Assembly: GCA_035507915.1 (NCBI GenBank)
Contig: DATJNS010000520.1
Span: 1-36,848, forward strand
Reading direction: 5' to 3'
DNA length: 36,848 nucleotides
From: JACQAI01 sp035507915
Lineage (GTDB): Bacteria > Pseudomonadota > Alphaproteobacteria > Elsterales > Elsteraceae
Below the pieces are notes generated by a model, which saw nothing but the letters and a program-made list of their open reading frames with translations, made no database searches and had not been told where the DNA came from. The stretch's first letter is position 1; each line of letters begins with the position of its first letter. Both the position numbers and the translations under genes were made by a program. Of this stretch, positions 7,193-14,840 are shown piece after piece.

Positions 7193-8521
7193 ATGGCGCA
7201 ACCGGTTCGCACGCTGTCGCGTGCACTCCTGACCCTGACCCTCGCCGGCTGGTGCGGCGCCGCCGCGGCGCAGTCGCCGGGGCCGTCGCCCGGACCGGCC
7301 GATCCTGCGCTGCGCGTGGTGCCTGCCGACAAGCTGCCCGGCAAGGTCCACATGCTGCCGGCGACGCTCGAGACCACCCAGTGGGGCTGGTACAACAACG
7401 CCCAGCCGCCGGTGCTGACGATCGCGTCGGGCGACACGGTCGTCATGGAAACCATGATGCACTCGCACAACCAGGTCGTGCCCGGCACCACGATCGAGCA
7501 GATCAAGAAGCTGCGCACCGACTATCCGGGGCGCGGGCCGCACACCATCACGGGGCCGATCTTCGTCGACGGCGCCGAGCCCGGCGACGTGCTCAAGATC
7601 CACATCAACCGCATCGTGCCGCGCGCCTACGCGACCAACTTCAACGTGCCCGGCATGTTCGGCGAGTTCCCCAACCAGTTCCCCGACGGTCAGGTCAAAT
7701 ACTTCTATCTCGACCTCGACAAGATGACGACCGAGTTCGCGCCCGGCATCGTGATTCCGCTGCGACCGTTCCCCGGCACCATCGGCGTCGCGCGCGCCGA
7801 GCCCGGGCAATACAGCACGGTGCCGCCCGGTCGCTTCGGCGGCAACATGGACGTCAACGAGATGGTCCAGGGCACGACGCTCTACCTGCCCGTGTTCGTC
7901 AAGGGCGCGCTCTTGTGGTCGGGCGACTCGCACGCCGCGCAGGGCAACGGCGAGATCAATCTGACGGCGCTCGAGACCGCCTACAAGGAGCTCAACCTGA
8001 CGATCAGCGTGGTCAAGGGCATGGCGCTGGAGTGGCCGCGCATCGAGACGCCGACGCACTGGCTCAGCGTCGGCTACGACCCGGACCTCAACAAGGCGCT
8101 CGACATCCTGAAGGCCGAGACCGTCAAGCTGATCGCCGCCGAGCGCAAGGTCGGCGCGGCCGAGGCCGAGAAGATCATGCTCAAGGGCTGGGACTGCCGC
8201 ATCTCCGAGGTGGTCGACGTGCTCAAGGGCACCTACTGCATGACGCCGAAGAACCCGCACGCGCCGGCGCCCGCGGCGCTGCCGATGGCCGAGACGCCGA
8301 AGGCGTTCGTGACCTACGGCGCCAGCAACGACCTCAACCTGGCGATGGACTCGGCCTCGATGGCGATGATCAACCTGCTGCAGGACAAGCGCGGCCTGAG
8401 CCGCCTCGACGCCTACGGGCTCGCCAGCATGACGATGGATTGCCGCCTCGACGCGCCGAACGGACCCGACAAGGTCGTCCACTGCATGGTGCCGAAGAGC
8501 CTCTGGGTCGCGCAGAAGTAG
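7193..8521 (+). CDS. Exported acetamidase/formamidase (FmdA/AmdA) family protein
   Basis: This 442-residue protein resembles the FmdA/AmdA family, whose members hydrolyse small amides to the acid and ammonia. Family features are GPIFVDGAEPGDVLKIHI near residues 119-136, RFGGNMDVNEM, and GDSHAAQGNGEINLTALET near 245-263. It begins with a clear signal peptide (LLTLTLAGWCGAAAAQ, cut near residue 25), followed by a Pro-rich linker, so it should be periplasmic. The classical formamidase and acetamidase are cytoplasmic. Two C-terminal Cys pairs (WDCRISEV / GTYCM, and MDCRL / HCMVP) could form disulfides. The start is ATG at 7193 with AGAGGGG 6-12 bases upstream. It is divergent from mcd and followed by a repeat element. 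The substrate is not predictable. Confidence 0.85.
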   Translation: MAQPVRTLSRALLTLTLAGWCGAAAAQSPGPSPGPADPALRVVPADKLPGKVHMLPATLETTQWGWYNNAQPPVLTIASGDTVVMETMMHSHNQVVPGTTIEQIKKLRTDYPGRGPHTITGPIFVDGAEPGDVLKIHINRIVPRAYATNFNVPGMFGEFPNQFPDGQVKYFYLDLDKMTTEFAPGIVIPLRPFPGTIGVARAEPGQYSTVPPGRFGGNMDVNEMVQGTTLYLPVFVKGALLWSGDSHAAQGNGEINLTALETAYKELNLTISVVKGMALEWPRIETPTHWLSVGYDPDLNKALDILKAETVKLIAAERKVGAAEAEKIMLKGWDCRISEVVDVLKGTYCMTPKNPHAPAPAALPMAETPKAFVTYGASNDLNLAMDSASMAMINLLQDKRGLSRLDAYGLASMTMDCRLDAPNGPDKVVHCMVPKSLWVAQK

Positions 8522-8550
8522 CATCGATCGTCGGCGCAGTGTGACGCGCC

Positions 8551-8669
8551 ACCCCCCACCCCAACCCTCCCCCTCAAGGGGGGAGGGAGTGAGATTGAGC
8601 GGGTGGAGGTGCTGCCGTTCACGCGACCGTGCCCCCTCCCCCCTTGAGGGGGAGGGTGGGGTGGGGGGT
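8551..8669. repeat. Palindromic repeat, family A, copy 1 (supplies RBS and start of the next gene)
   Basis: The arms at 8551-8587 and 8634-8669 are reverse complements of each other with a one-base length difference. Each arm has an inner palindrome built on CCCTCCCCCTCAAGGGGG. The 46-bp centre is unrelated to either arm. A diverged second copy lies at 10873-10989. The right arm contains GGAGGG (8651-8656) followed by an in-frame GTG at 8661 that is the best start for the binding-protein gene. Confidence 0.85.
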
Positions 8670-9590
8670 ATCGCACGCGCGCTGCTGGTCGCGTTGTCGC
8701 TTGCGCTCATCGCCGCGCCCGCGTCGGCCGAGCCGCTGCGCGTGCTTGCCAGCACGCCCGATCTCGCGAGCCTGGTCGAGGCGGTGGGCGGCGACGACGT
8801 CGCGGTCGACAGCCTGGTGCCGCCGGGCGCCGACGCCGAGGCCTACGAGCCCAAGCCGGCCGATCTCGCGCGGCTGAAGCGCGCCGGCCTGGTCGTGCGC
8901 GTCGGGCTCGGCTACGACTACTGGCTCGATCGCCTGATCGCCGAGCTCGGCGACGCGCGCTTCTATCGCAACGGCGCGGCCGACGTCGACGCCTCGCTCG
9001 CGGTGCCGCTGCTCGAGGTCGTCGGCCGCGGCGTCGAGCCGCAGCAGGGTCACGCCCACGGCGTCGCCAATCCGCACTACTGGCTCGATCCGGCGAACGC
9101 CGAGACGATCACGGCGGCGATCGCCGAGGGCATCGGCCGCGCCGCGCCCGCGCGCGCCGAGCGCGTCCGCGCCAACCGCCGGCGCTTCCTGGCGGCGCTC
9201 GCCGAGCGGCTGGCCGACTGGGAGCGTCGCCTCGCGCCCTACCAAGGCGCGGCGGTGATCGCCTATCACGGCAGCTGGCCCTATTTCGCGCGCCGCTTCC
9301 GGCTCCACGTCGTCGACGTGATCGAGACCAAGCCCGGCATCGCGCCCAGCCCGGCCCATCTCGCGCGCCTGATCGCCGCCGCCGCCGACGCGCACGTGCG
9401 CGTCGTGCTGCACGAGCCGTCCGAGCCGCTCGAGACCGCCGAGCTGGTCGCCCGGCGCGTCGGCGCGCGCGTGGTCGTGCTCGCGCCGTCGGTCGGCAGC
9501 CTGCCGGGCACCGGCGACTACGTGGCCCTGATCGAGCACGACGTCGCGGCGCTGGCGCAGGCGCTCGGCCGGACGTCCGGGGGCGAATGA
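8661..9590 (+). CDS. Metal ABC transporter substrate-binding protein (ZnuA/TroA-like), atypical ligands
   Basis: This 309-residue periplasmic binding protein belongs to the cluster that captures Zn or Mn for ABC importers. The start chosen is GTG at 8661, which gives a compact signal peptide (ARALLVALSLALIAAPASA, cut near residue 23). The alternative ATG at 8541 would add 40 residues translated from a repeat. The fold markers are STPDLASLVEAVGGD, VPPGADAEAYEPKP, NPHYWLDP, YHGSWPYFARRF, ETKPGIAPSPAHL and LHEPSEPLETAELVA. Of the four usual metal ligands, the first His is Glu (E60), the His of NPHYW (H139) and of YHGSW (H203) are kept, and the last Asp is absent (VVVLAPSVG). No His-rich loop is present beyond HAHG. 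It overlaps the permease gene by four bases (ATGA). No ATPase gene is adjacent. Confidence 0.8.
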   Translation: MGGIARALLVALSLALIAAPASAEPLRVLASTPDLASLVEAVGGDDVAVDSLVPPGADAEAYEPKPADLARLKRAGLVVRVGLGYDYWLDRLIAELGDARFYRNGAADVDASLAVPLLEVVGRGVEPQQGHAHGVANPHYWLDPANAETITAAIAEGIGRAAPARAERVRANRRRFLAALAERLADWERRLAPYQGAAVIAYHGSWPYFARRFRLHVVDVIETKPGIAPSPAHLARLIAAAADAHVRVVLHEPSEPLETAELVARRVGARVVVLAPSVGSLPGTGDYVALIEHDVAALAQALGRTSGGE

Positions 9591-10918
9591 GCGCGCTGGT
9601 CGAGATGGCGGGGCTGCTCGCGCTGCCGTTCGTGGCGTGCGTCGCGTTCCTCGGCATCCACGCCTATCTCGGCATCCACGTGCTGCGCCGCCAGATCATC
9701 TTCGCCGATCTCGCGCTCGCCCAGCTGTCGGCGCTCGGCGCCACCGTCGGCTTCGCGGTCGGCCACGCGCCGACCAGCCTCGCGGGCTTCGGCTACACGT
9801 TCGCGGCGACCGCATGCGGCGCCGGGTTGCTCGCGGCGAGCCGTCCGCTGGCGCGCCGCGTCGGCCAGGAGGCCTTCATCGGCATCCTCTACGTGGTCGC
9901 GACCGCGCTCACCATCATGATCGTCGACCGGCTGCCGCAGGGCGCCGAGCACGTGAAGGCGATGCTGGTCGGCAGCATCCTGACGGTCGGGCCTGCGGAC
10001 CTCGCGAAGTTCGCCGTGGTCTACGGCGCGCTCGGGCTGTTCCACTGGCTGGCGCGCCGCCAGATCCTGGCGCTGTCGGAGGCCGGCGCCGCCGCCGGTC
10101 CGCGCGCGCTGTTGTGGGACTTCCTCTTCTATCTGTCGTTCGGCCTCGCGGTGACGAGCTCGGTCGCCGCCGCCGGTGTGCTGCTGGTGTTCTGCTTCCT
10201 GATCATCCCCGCGGTGATCGGCGCGCTGTTCACCCGGCGCATCGCGCGGCAGCTCGCGATCGGCTGGAGCGTCGGCACGATCGCGAGCGCGGCCGGCCTC
10301 GTGGGGGCGTTCACGCTCGACCTGCCGACCGGCGCGGCGCTGGTCGTCGCCTTCGCGCTCGCGCTCGTCCTCGCCGGCCTGGTCAGGTACCTCGCGGTCG
10401 GCGACCAAGCCGAGCGCCACGCACACCGGAAGCGCGCGCTGCGCGCGATCGCGACCGGGGTCGCCGCGGCGCTCGGCGTGTCGGGCGCGTGGTTGGTCGC
10501 GCTGCCGGCCGCCGATCAGCCCCTGCTCGACGTCGTCGAGGCGCTCACCGGCATCGGCCCGACGCCCTTCCTCTCGACGGGCGAGCGCGCGGCGCTCGCC
10601 GATGCGGTCGCCGCCGAGGCGCGCTATCGCGCCGAGGTCGATCGGCTCAATGGCATGGAGCAGGCGAGCCGCTACCAGGGTCCGGTGCTCAGCGCCGACG
10701 AGGTGCGGCGGCTGGCGTCCTACAGCCAGAGCTTCAACGAGATGCAGCGCGGCGAGCGCTTCGTGCAGGCGACCCTGCGCGCCCACGCGCGTGCCCGCGA
10801 GCGCTGGTGGGTCGGCCTGCCCCTGGTCGTCGTGGCGCTGATTGTCGGGCTGATCTTGTTCGGCTTCGCTCGCCACCCATCCCAATCTTCCCCCTCAAGG
10901 GGGGAAGGGGCAGGATGA
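9587..10918 (+). CDS. Metal ABC transporter permease (ABC-3 family) with extra C-terminal domain
   Basis: Residues 1-270 form the multi-helix ABC-3 permease (ZnuB/MntB-like), with IIFADLALAQLSALGATVGF near 37-56 and SSVAAAGVLLVFCFLIIPAV near 191-210. At 443 residues it is far longer than the usual 260-300. Residues about 281-305 form a further helix, 306-406 a soluble, mostly helical segment (ADEVRRLASYSQSFNEMQRG), and 407-426 a last helix. The soluble part thus lies between two membrane segments and is likely extracytoplasmic. The final 14 or so residues (HPSQSSPSRGEGAG) are translated from a repeat element that also provides the stop codon. It starts by ATGA overlap with the binding-protein gene. 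The expected ATP-binding subunit is not encoded here, so it must come from elsewhere or the pair does something else. Confidence 0.82.
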   Translation: MSALVEMAGLLALPFVACVAFLGIHAYLGIHVLRRQIIFADLALAQLSALGATVGFAVGHAPTSLAGFGYTFAATACGAGLLAASRPLARRVGQEAFIGILYVVATALTIMIVDRLPQGAEHVKAMLVGSILTVGPADLAKFAVVYGALGLFHWLARRQILALSEAGAAAGPRALLWDFLFYLSFGLAVTSSVAAAGVLLVFCFLIIPAVIGALFTRRIARQLAIGWSVGTIASAAGLVGAFTLDLPTGAALVVAFALALVLAGLVRYLAVGDQAERHAHRKRALRAIATGVAAALGVSGAWLVALPAADQPLLDVVEALTGIGPTPFLSTGERAALADAVAAEARYRAEVDRLNGMEQASRYQGPVLSADEVRRLASYSQSFNEMQRGERFVQATLRAHARARERWWVGLPLVVVALIVGLILFGFARHPSQSSPSRGEGAG

Positions 10919-10989
10919 GGAAGCGGCGGCACTGCCATCGCCGCGGGCTTTCCCCCTCCGCCCTTGAGGGGGAGGGTTGGGGAGGGGGG
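10873..10989. repeat. Palindromic repeat, family A, copy 2 (encodes the permease tail)
   Basis: The left arm (about 10873-10908) and right arm (about 10951-10989) are imperfect reverse complements sharing CCCCCTCAAGGG-type cores with the copy at 8551-8669. The left arm lies inside the 3' end of the permease gene and codes for its last residues; the stop codon at 10916-10918 is just past this arm. Together the two copies bracket the ABC pair exactly. Confidence 0.8.
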
Positions 10990-11041
10990 AACGCAGCGTT
11001 CGCCGCTGCGTATTCAGGCGCCGCGTAGAGAGGAAACGTTC

Positions 11042-12637
11042 GTGAACGCGAAATACCGAGACTTCCACAGCCCCGGCCGGTCGGTCGTGCTGGCCGAGAA
11101 CGGCATGGCGGCGACCTCGCAGCCGCAGGCGACGCGGGTCGCGCTCGACGTGCTGCGCGGCGGCGGCAACGCCTTCGACGCCGCGGTCGCGGCAGCCGCG
11201 ATGCTCGCGGTGATCGAGCCGGCGATGACGAGCATCGGCGGCGACTGCTTCGTGCTGTTCGCGCGCAAGGGCGGCAAGCCCGAGGGGCTCAACGGCTCGG
11301 GCCGCGCACCGGCCGCAGCGACGCTCGACTGGTACCTCGAGCGCCGCCTCGCGCGCATCGAGCCCGAGTCGCCGCACGCCGTCACGGTGCCGGGCGCGAT
11401 CGACGCGTGGTGCCGATTGATCGCCGACCACGGCACGCGCGACATCGGCGCGCTGCTCGAGCCGGCGGCCGCGGCGGCGGCCGACGGCTTCCTCGTCACG
11501 CCGCGCATCGCCTGGGACTGGGAGACCTCGACCGGCCGCGTCGGCCACGACGCACCGACCAAGGCGATCTTCCTGCCGGGCGGCCGCGCGCCGGCGCTGG
11601 GCGAGCGCCACCGCAACCCCAAGCTCGCCGAGACCTTGCGCACGATCGGGCGGCGCGGCCGCGACGGCTTCTACGCCGGACCCGTCATGGAGGATCTGGT
11701 CGCGCATCTCACCGAGCTCGGCGGCCTGCACACGGCGGACGACTTCGCTGCGCAACGCAGCGACTACGTGACGCCGATCACGGCACCCTATCGCGGCTAC
11801 GAGGTCGCCGAGATCCCGCCCAACGGCCAGGGCATCACGGCGCTGATCATCCTCAAGATCCTGTCGCACTTCGAGATGTCGGAGGCGGCATGTGACCTGG
11901 TCGACCGCATCCACCTGTTCGCCGAGGCGACCAAGGCGGCCTACTGGGTGCGCGACAACGAGATCGGCGATCCCGCGACCATGCGCATGACGCCGGACGC
12001 GATCCTCGACGACGCGCGCATCCGCGCCGCGGTCGCGCGCATCGACCGCGCGCGCGCCCGGCCGCAGGCGGCCTACGCCTGGGAGGAGCACAAGGACACG
12101 ACCTACCTCACCGTGGTCGATCGCGACCGCAACGCGGTGTCGTTCATCAACTCGCTGTTCCAGAGCTTCGGCTCCGGCATCACGGGACCCAAGAGCGGCG
12201 TGCTGCTGCACAACCGCGGCATCAGCTTCCGCATCGCGCCGCGCCACCCGAACGCGGTCGGCCCGCGCAAGCGGCCGATGCACACGATCATCCCCGCCAT
12301 GCTGCTCAAGGACGGCAAGGCGCAGATGCCGTTCGGCGTGATGGGCGGGCATTATCAAGGCACCGGCCACGCGAGCTTCGTCAGCAACCTCTTGGATCTC
12401 GGCCTCGACCCGCAGCAGGCCAACGACGCGCCGCGCCACTTTGCGTCCGACGGCTTCCTGCAGCTCGAGGGCGGCGTGCCGGCTGCGGTCGCCGAGGCGC
12501 TCGCGGCCCGCGGCCACCAGATCGAGCGCCCGCTCAAGCCGCTCGGCGGCTGTCAGGCGATCTGGATCGATCACGAACGCGGCCTGTTGATGGGCGCGTC
12601 CGACCCGCGCAAGGACGGCTGCGCCTTCGGGTATTAG
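11042..12637 (+). CDS. Gamma-glutamyltransferase family protein (cytoplasmic)
   Basis: This is an N-terminal-nucleophile hydrolase of the gamma-glutamyltranspeptidase family, expected to self-cleave and act on gamma-glutamyl or related amide bonds. It has 531 residues. The start is GTG at 11042 with AGAGAGGAAA just upstream; a longer frame from 10964 would translate repeat sequence. N-terminal domain motifs are GGNAFDAAVAAAAMLAVIEP (43-60) and SIGGDCF (64-70). The predicted cleavage and nucleophile is T353 in KDTTYLTVVDRDRNAVSF. The small-subunit glycine segment reads GVMGGHYQGTGH. There is no signal peptide, unlike classical periplasmic Ggt, so it fits the cytoplasmic group of related acylases and hydrolases. 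The substrate is unknown. It may relate to the HyuA/AroM cluster 3.3 kb downstream, but there is no direct link. Confidence 0.87.
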   Translation: MNAKYRDFHSPGRSVVLAENGMAATSQPQATRVALDVLRGGGNAFDAAVAAAAMLAVIEPAMTSIGGDCFVLFARKGGKPEGLNGSGRAPAAATLDWYLERRLARIEPESPHAVTVPGAIDAWCRLIADHGTRDIGALLEPAAAAAADGFLVTPRIAWDWETSTGRVGHDAPTKAIFLPGGRAPALGERHRNPKLAETLRTIGRRGRDGFYAGPVMEDLVAHLTELGGLHTADDFAAQRSDYVTPITAPYRGYEVAEIPPNGQGITALIILKILSHFEMSEAACDLVDRIHLFAEATKAAYWVRDNEIGDPATMRMTPDAILDDARIRAAVARIDRARARPQAAYAWEEHKDTTYLTVVDRDRNAVSFINSLFQSFGSGITGPKSGVLLHNRGISFRIAPRHPNAVGPRKRPMHTIIPAMLLKDGKAQMPFGVMGGHYQGTGHASFVSNLLDLGLDPQQANDAPRHFASDGFLQLEGGVPAAVAEALAARGHQIERPLKPLGGCQAIWIDHERGLLMGASDPRKDGCAFGY

Positions 12638-12788
12638 GGTCGCCTCGGCGACAACGCTTGGTCCAGTGACGCGAGCACCCCCTGCTCATGTCACGTTCGA
12701 TCTGCGACACACGTCCCCATGGACAGGATGGGAGTCCGGGCGCCCTGCATTTCGACTGAAATAGCGGGAATGGACGGGGGAGCCTGCC

Positions 12789-13682
12789 CTATTGCGGCGC
12801 GGCGCCGCGGATGTCGAACAGGTCGATCGCCGGCGGCGTGAGGAAGCGCACCGGCAGGTAGCTGGTGCCGATGCCGGTGCTGACGAACATGTCGTGTCCG
12901 GTCTCGTGCCCACCCTCATGGATGTGCCCGAACATCCAGCGGTGCGGGATGCCGTCCGCGACGATCAGGGAGCCGATCAGCGGCAGCCGCACCTGGCCGC
13001 CGTGCGTGTGGGCCGCCAGCATGATGACGGGCCCGTCGGGCATCTCGGCGAATGGCGCCGGGCTGTGCGACAGCACGATGGTCGGCTGCGCGAGGTCGAC
13101 GCCGGCCAGCGCCTTCGCGAAGTCGGGATGGCGCGTCTTGGCGTCGGCGATGCCGGCGAGCCACAGCGGCCGGCCCTGCCAATCGAGCTTCATCGCCTGG
13201 TTGTCGAGCACTGTGATGCCGACGGCCTCGAATGCGCGCCTGATGTGCCCGCCGCCGCCCCACCAGTCGTGGTTGCCGAGCACCGCGATGGTGCCGAGCG
13301 GCGCCTCGAGCTTGGCGAGCTCGGCGGCGATCGGCTCGATCGGGATCGGATGGCCGCCGGGGACGTACTGGATGACGTAGTCGCCGAGCAGCACGATCAG
13401 GTCGGGATGGGTCGCGTTGGTGCGCGCGACGACCTCGCGCACCTTGTCGAGCCCGATGAACGGCGCCCCGGCGTGCAGATCGGCGATCGCCGCGACGTGG
13501 AGGTCGGGGTAGTCCGCGGGCCAGCGCGCCAGCGCGAGCGTGTGGCGCTCGAGCACGAGCAGGCCGGGCTCGACCAGGAAGCCCCACGCGAGCGCGGACG
13601 CCGCGAGGGCCAGCGCGGCGAGCAGGACGACGCGGACCCGGTTCAGGCGACGAATCGGCATGCGCTCCAGGGGACGCTGCAT
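12789..13682 (-). CDS. Membrane-anchored metallophosphoesterase (YkuE/YaeI-like)
   Basis: This 297-residue calcineurin-type phosphoesterase has an N-terminal hydrophobic anchor (VVLLAALALAASALAWGFLV, about residues 18-37). The two-metal site is visible: D68 and H70 in IADLHAG, D101 in LGDYV, N137/H138 in GNHDWW, H206 in LSHSP, and H225/H227 in AAHTHGGQ. Relatives act on phosphodiesters or pyrophosphates such as lipid-linked substrates, and the active domain would face the periplasm if the anchor is N-in. Two starts are possible: 13682 (MQRPLERM) and 13661 (MPIRRLNR). The second leaves a more typical short basic N-terminus. It is divergent from the hydrolase gene at 13824. Confidence 0.88.
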   Translation of the reverse strand: MQRPLERMPIRRLNRVRVVLLAALALAASALAWGFLVEPGLLVLERHTLALARWPADYPDLHVAAIADLHAGAPFIGLDKVREVVARTNATHPDLIVLLGDYVIQYVPGGHPIPIEPIAAELAKLEAPLGTIAVLGNHDWWGGGGHIRRAFEAVGITVLDNQAMKLDWQGRPLWLAGIADAKTRHPDFAKALAGVDLAQPTIVLSHSPAPFAEMPDGPVIMLAAHTHGGQVRLPLIGSLIVADGIPHRWMFGHIHEGGHETGHDMFVSTGIGTSYLPVRFLTPPAIDLFDIRGAAPQ

Positions 13683-13740
13683 GCAAGAGGGGATGGGGAC
13701 CGCGACATCACCGAAGCTCTACAACGCCGCAGGGTCGAGA

Positions 13741-13769
13741 TTGCTGCGGTAGGTCGTCTCAACCATTAT
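13741..13769 (+). promoter_or_regulatory. Candidate sigma-70-type promoter for the alpha/beta hydrolase gene
   Basis: TTGCTG at 13741-13746 and CATTAT at 13764-13769 are separated by exactly 17 bases, in the AT-richer part of the divergent gap, 55 bases before the ATG at 13824. The matches to consensus are only partial. Confidence 0.3.
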
Positions 13770-13823
13770 GCATATGAACCGGCGGATGCGAGAGCGCGTC
13801 GCTCGAACCAACGGGGAGCTGCC

Positions 13824-14828
13824 ATGGCGTGGCCGACACAGCAGGGCGTTCATGATCTGGGCGACCTCGCGTTGAGCGCAGGCGGCGTGATGCGCGACGC
13901 CAAGTTGAGCTGGAAGGCGCACGGCACGCTCGCGCCCAACCGCGACAACGTCGTCGTCTATCCGACCAGCTACTCGGCGCAGCATCCGGAGCTCGAATGG
14001 CTGATCGGGCCCGACGCCATCCTCGATCCGACGCGCTTCTTCATCGTGCAGCCGGACATGTTCGGCAACGGCTTGTCGTCGAGCCCGTCCACGCTCGCCG
14101 ACTATCCGCCGTTGGTGACGTCGTGGGACAACGTCGCCGCGCAGCGCCGCCTGCTCGCCGAGCGGTTCGGCGTCGAGCGCGTCTTCTGCGTCTACGGCTG
14201 GTCGATGGGCGCGCAGCAGGCCTATCACTGGGCGGCGGCGTATCCCGACGCGGTCGAGCGCATCGTCGCGGTGTGCGGCAGCGCGCGCACCGCCGTGCAT
14301 AACCGCGTGTTCCTCGCGAGCTTGATGGCGGTGCTCGAGGCGGCGCCCGAGCATCGGGGCGGCGGCCGCTTCGCGGCCGAGCCGGTGCCGACGATGCGCG
14401 CCTTCGCGCGGATCTACGCGAGCTGGGCGATGAGCCAGGATTTCTATCGCGCCGGCCTGCATTTGAAGGGCGAGGCCGATCTCGAGAGCTTCCTGCGCAA
14501 CCAGTGGGACGCGCGCTGGAGCCAGCGCCGCGCCGCCAATCTCTACGCCCAGCTGCGCTGCTGGGACGGCGGCGACATCGGCGCCCATACCGACTACGGC
14601 GGCGATCTCGCGGCGGCGCTGCGCGCCATCAAGGCGCGCGTGCTCCTGATGCCGGGCGAGACCGATCTCTATTTTCGCGTCGCCGACAGCCAGGCCGAGC
14701 TGCCGCATCTCCGCCACGCGCGCCTGCTGCCGATCCCCAGCATCTGGGGCCACCGCGCCGGCAACCCGATGGCCAATCCGGAGGACGCCGCCTTCCTGCG
14801 CCGGGCGGTGCGCGACTGGCTCGCGTAA
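13824..14828 (+). CDS. Alpha/beta-fold hydrolase, homoserine O-acetyltransferase (MetX)-like
   Basis: This 334-residue alpha/beta hydrolase is of the MetX-like branch. The nucleophile elbow is GWSMG with S127, followed by AQQAYHWAAAYPDAV, which is characteristic of this branch. The likely acid is D281 in MPGETDLYF and the base H310 in WGHRAGNP, completing a Ser-Asp-His triad. The N-terminal part (LAPNRDNVVVYPTSYS) and IVQPDMFGNGLSSSPS also match the branch. It is somewhat shorter than true homoserine acetyltransferases, and no methionine gene is nearby, so a hydrolase or transferase with another acyl substrate is quite possible. The start is ATG at 13824 with GGGGAG upstream. An in-frame extension to 12792 lies opposite the phosphoesterase gene and is rejected. 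Confidence 0.87.
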   Translation: MAWPTQQGVHDLGDLALSAGGVMRDAKLSWKAHGTLAPNRDNVVVYPTSYSAQHPELEWLIGPDAILDPTRFFIVQPDMFGNGLSSSPSTLADYPPLVTSWDNVAAQRRLLAERFGVERVFCVYGWSMGAQQAYHWAAAYPDAVERIVAVCGSARTAVHNRVFLASLMAVLEAAPEHRGGGRFAAEPVPTMRAFARIYASWAMSQDFYRAGLHLKGEADLESFLRNQWDARWSQRRAANLYAQLRCWDGGDIGAHTDYGGDLAAALRAIKARVLLMPGETDLYFRVADSQAELPHLRHARLLPIPSIWGHRAGNPMANPEDAAFLRRAVRDWLA

Positions 14829-14840
14829 CGCCATCGCACG

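Noticed and set aside
8541..8660. ATG at 8541 as start of the binding-protein gene
   Set aside because: It would add 40 residues (PSRGEG- and PLEGEG-type text) translated from the palindromic repeat before the signal peptide.
10964..11041. ATG at 10964 as start of the gamma-glutamyltransferase-family gene
   Set aside because: The extension is partly repeat sequence; GTG 11042 has a clear ribosome site and matches the family N-terminus.
12792..13823. In-frame upstream extension of the alpha/beta hydrolase gene
   Set aside because: It lies opposite the well-supported metallophosphoesterase gene and shows no likeness to any hydrolase N-terminus; ATG 13824 has a good ribosome site.
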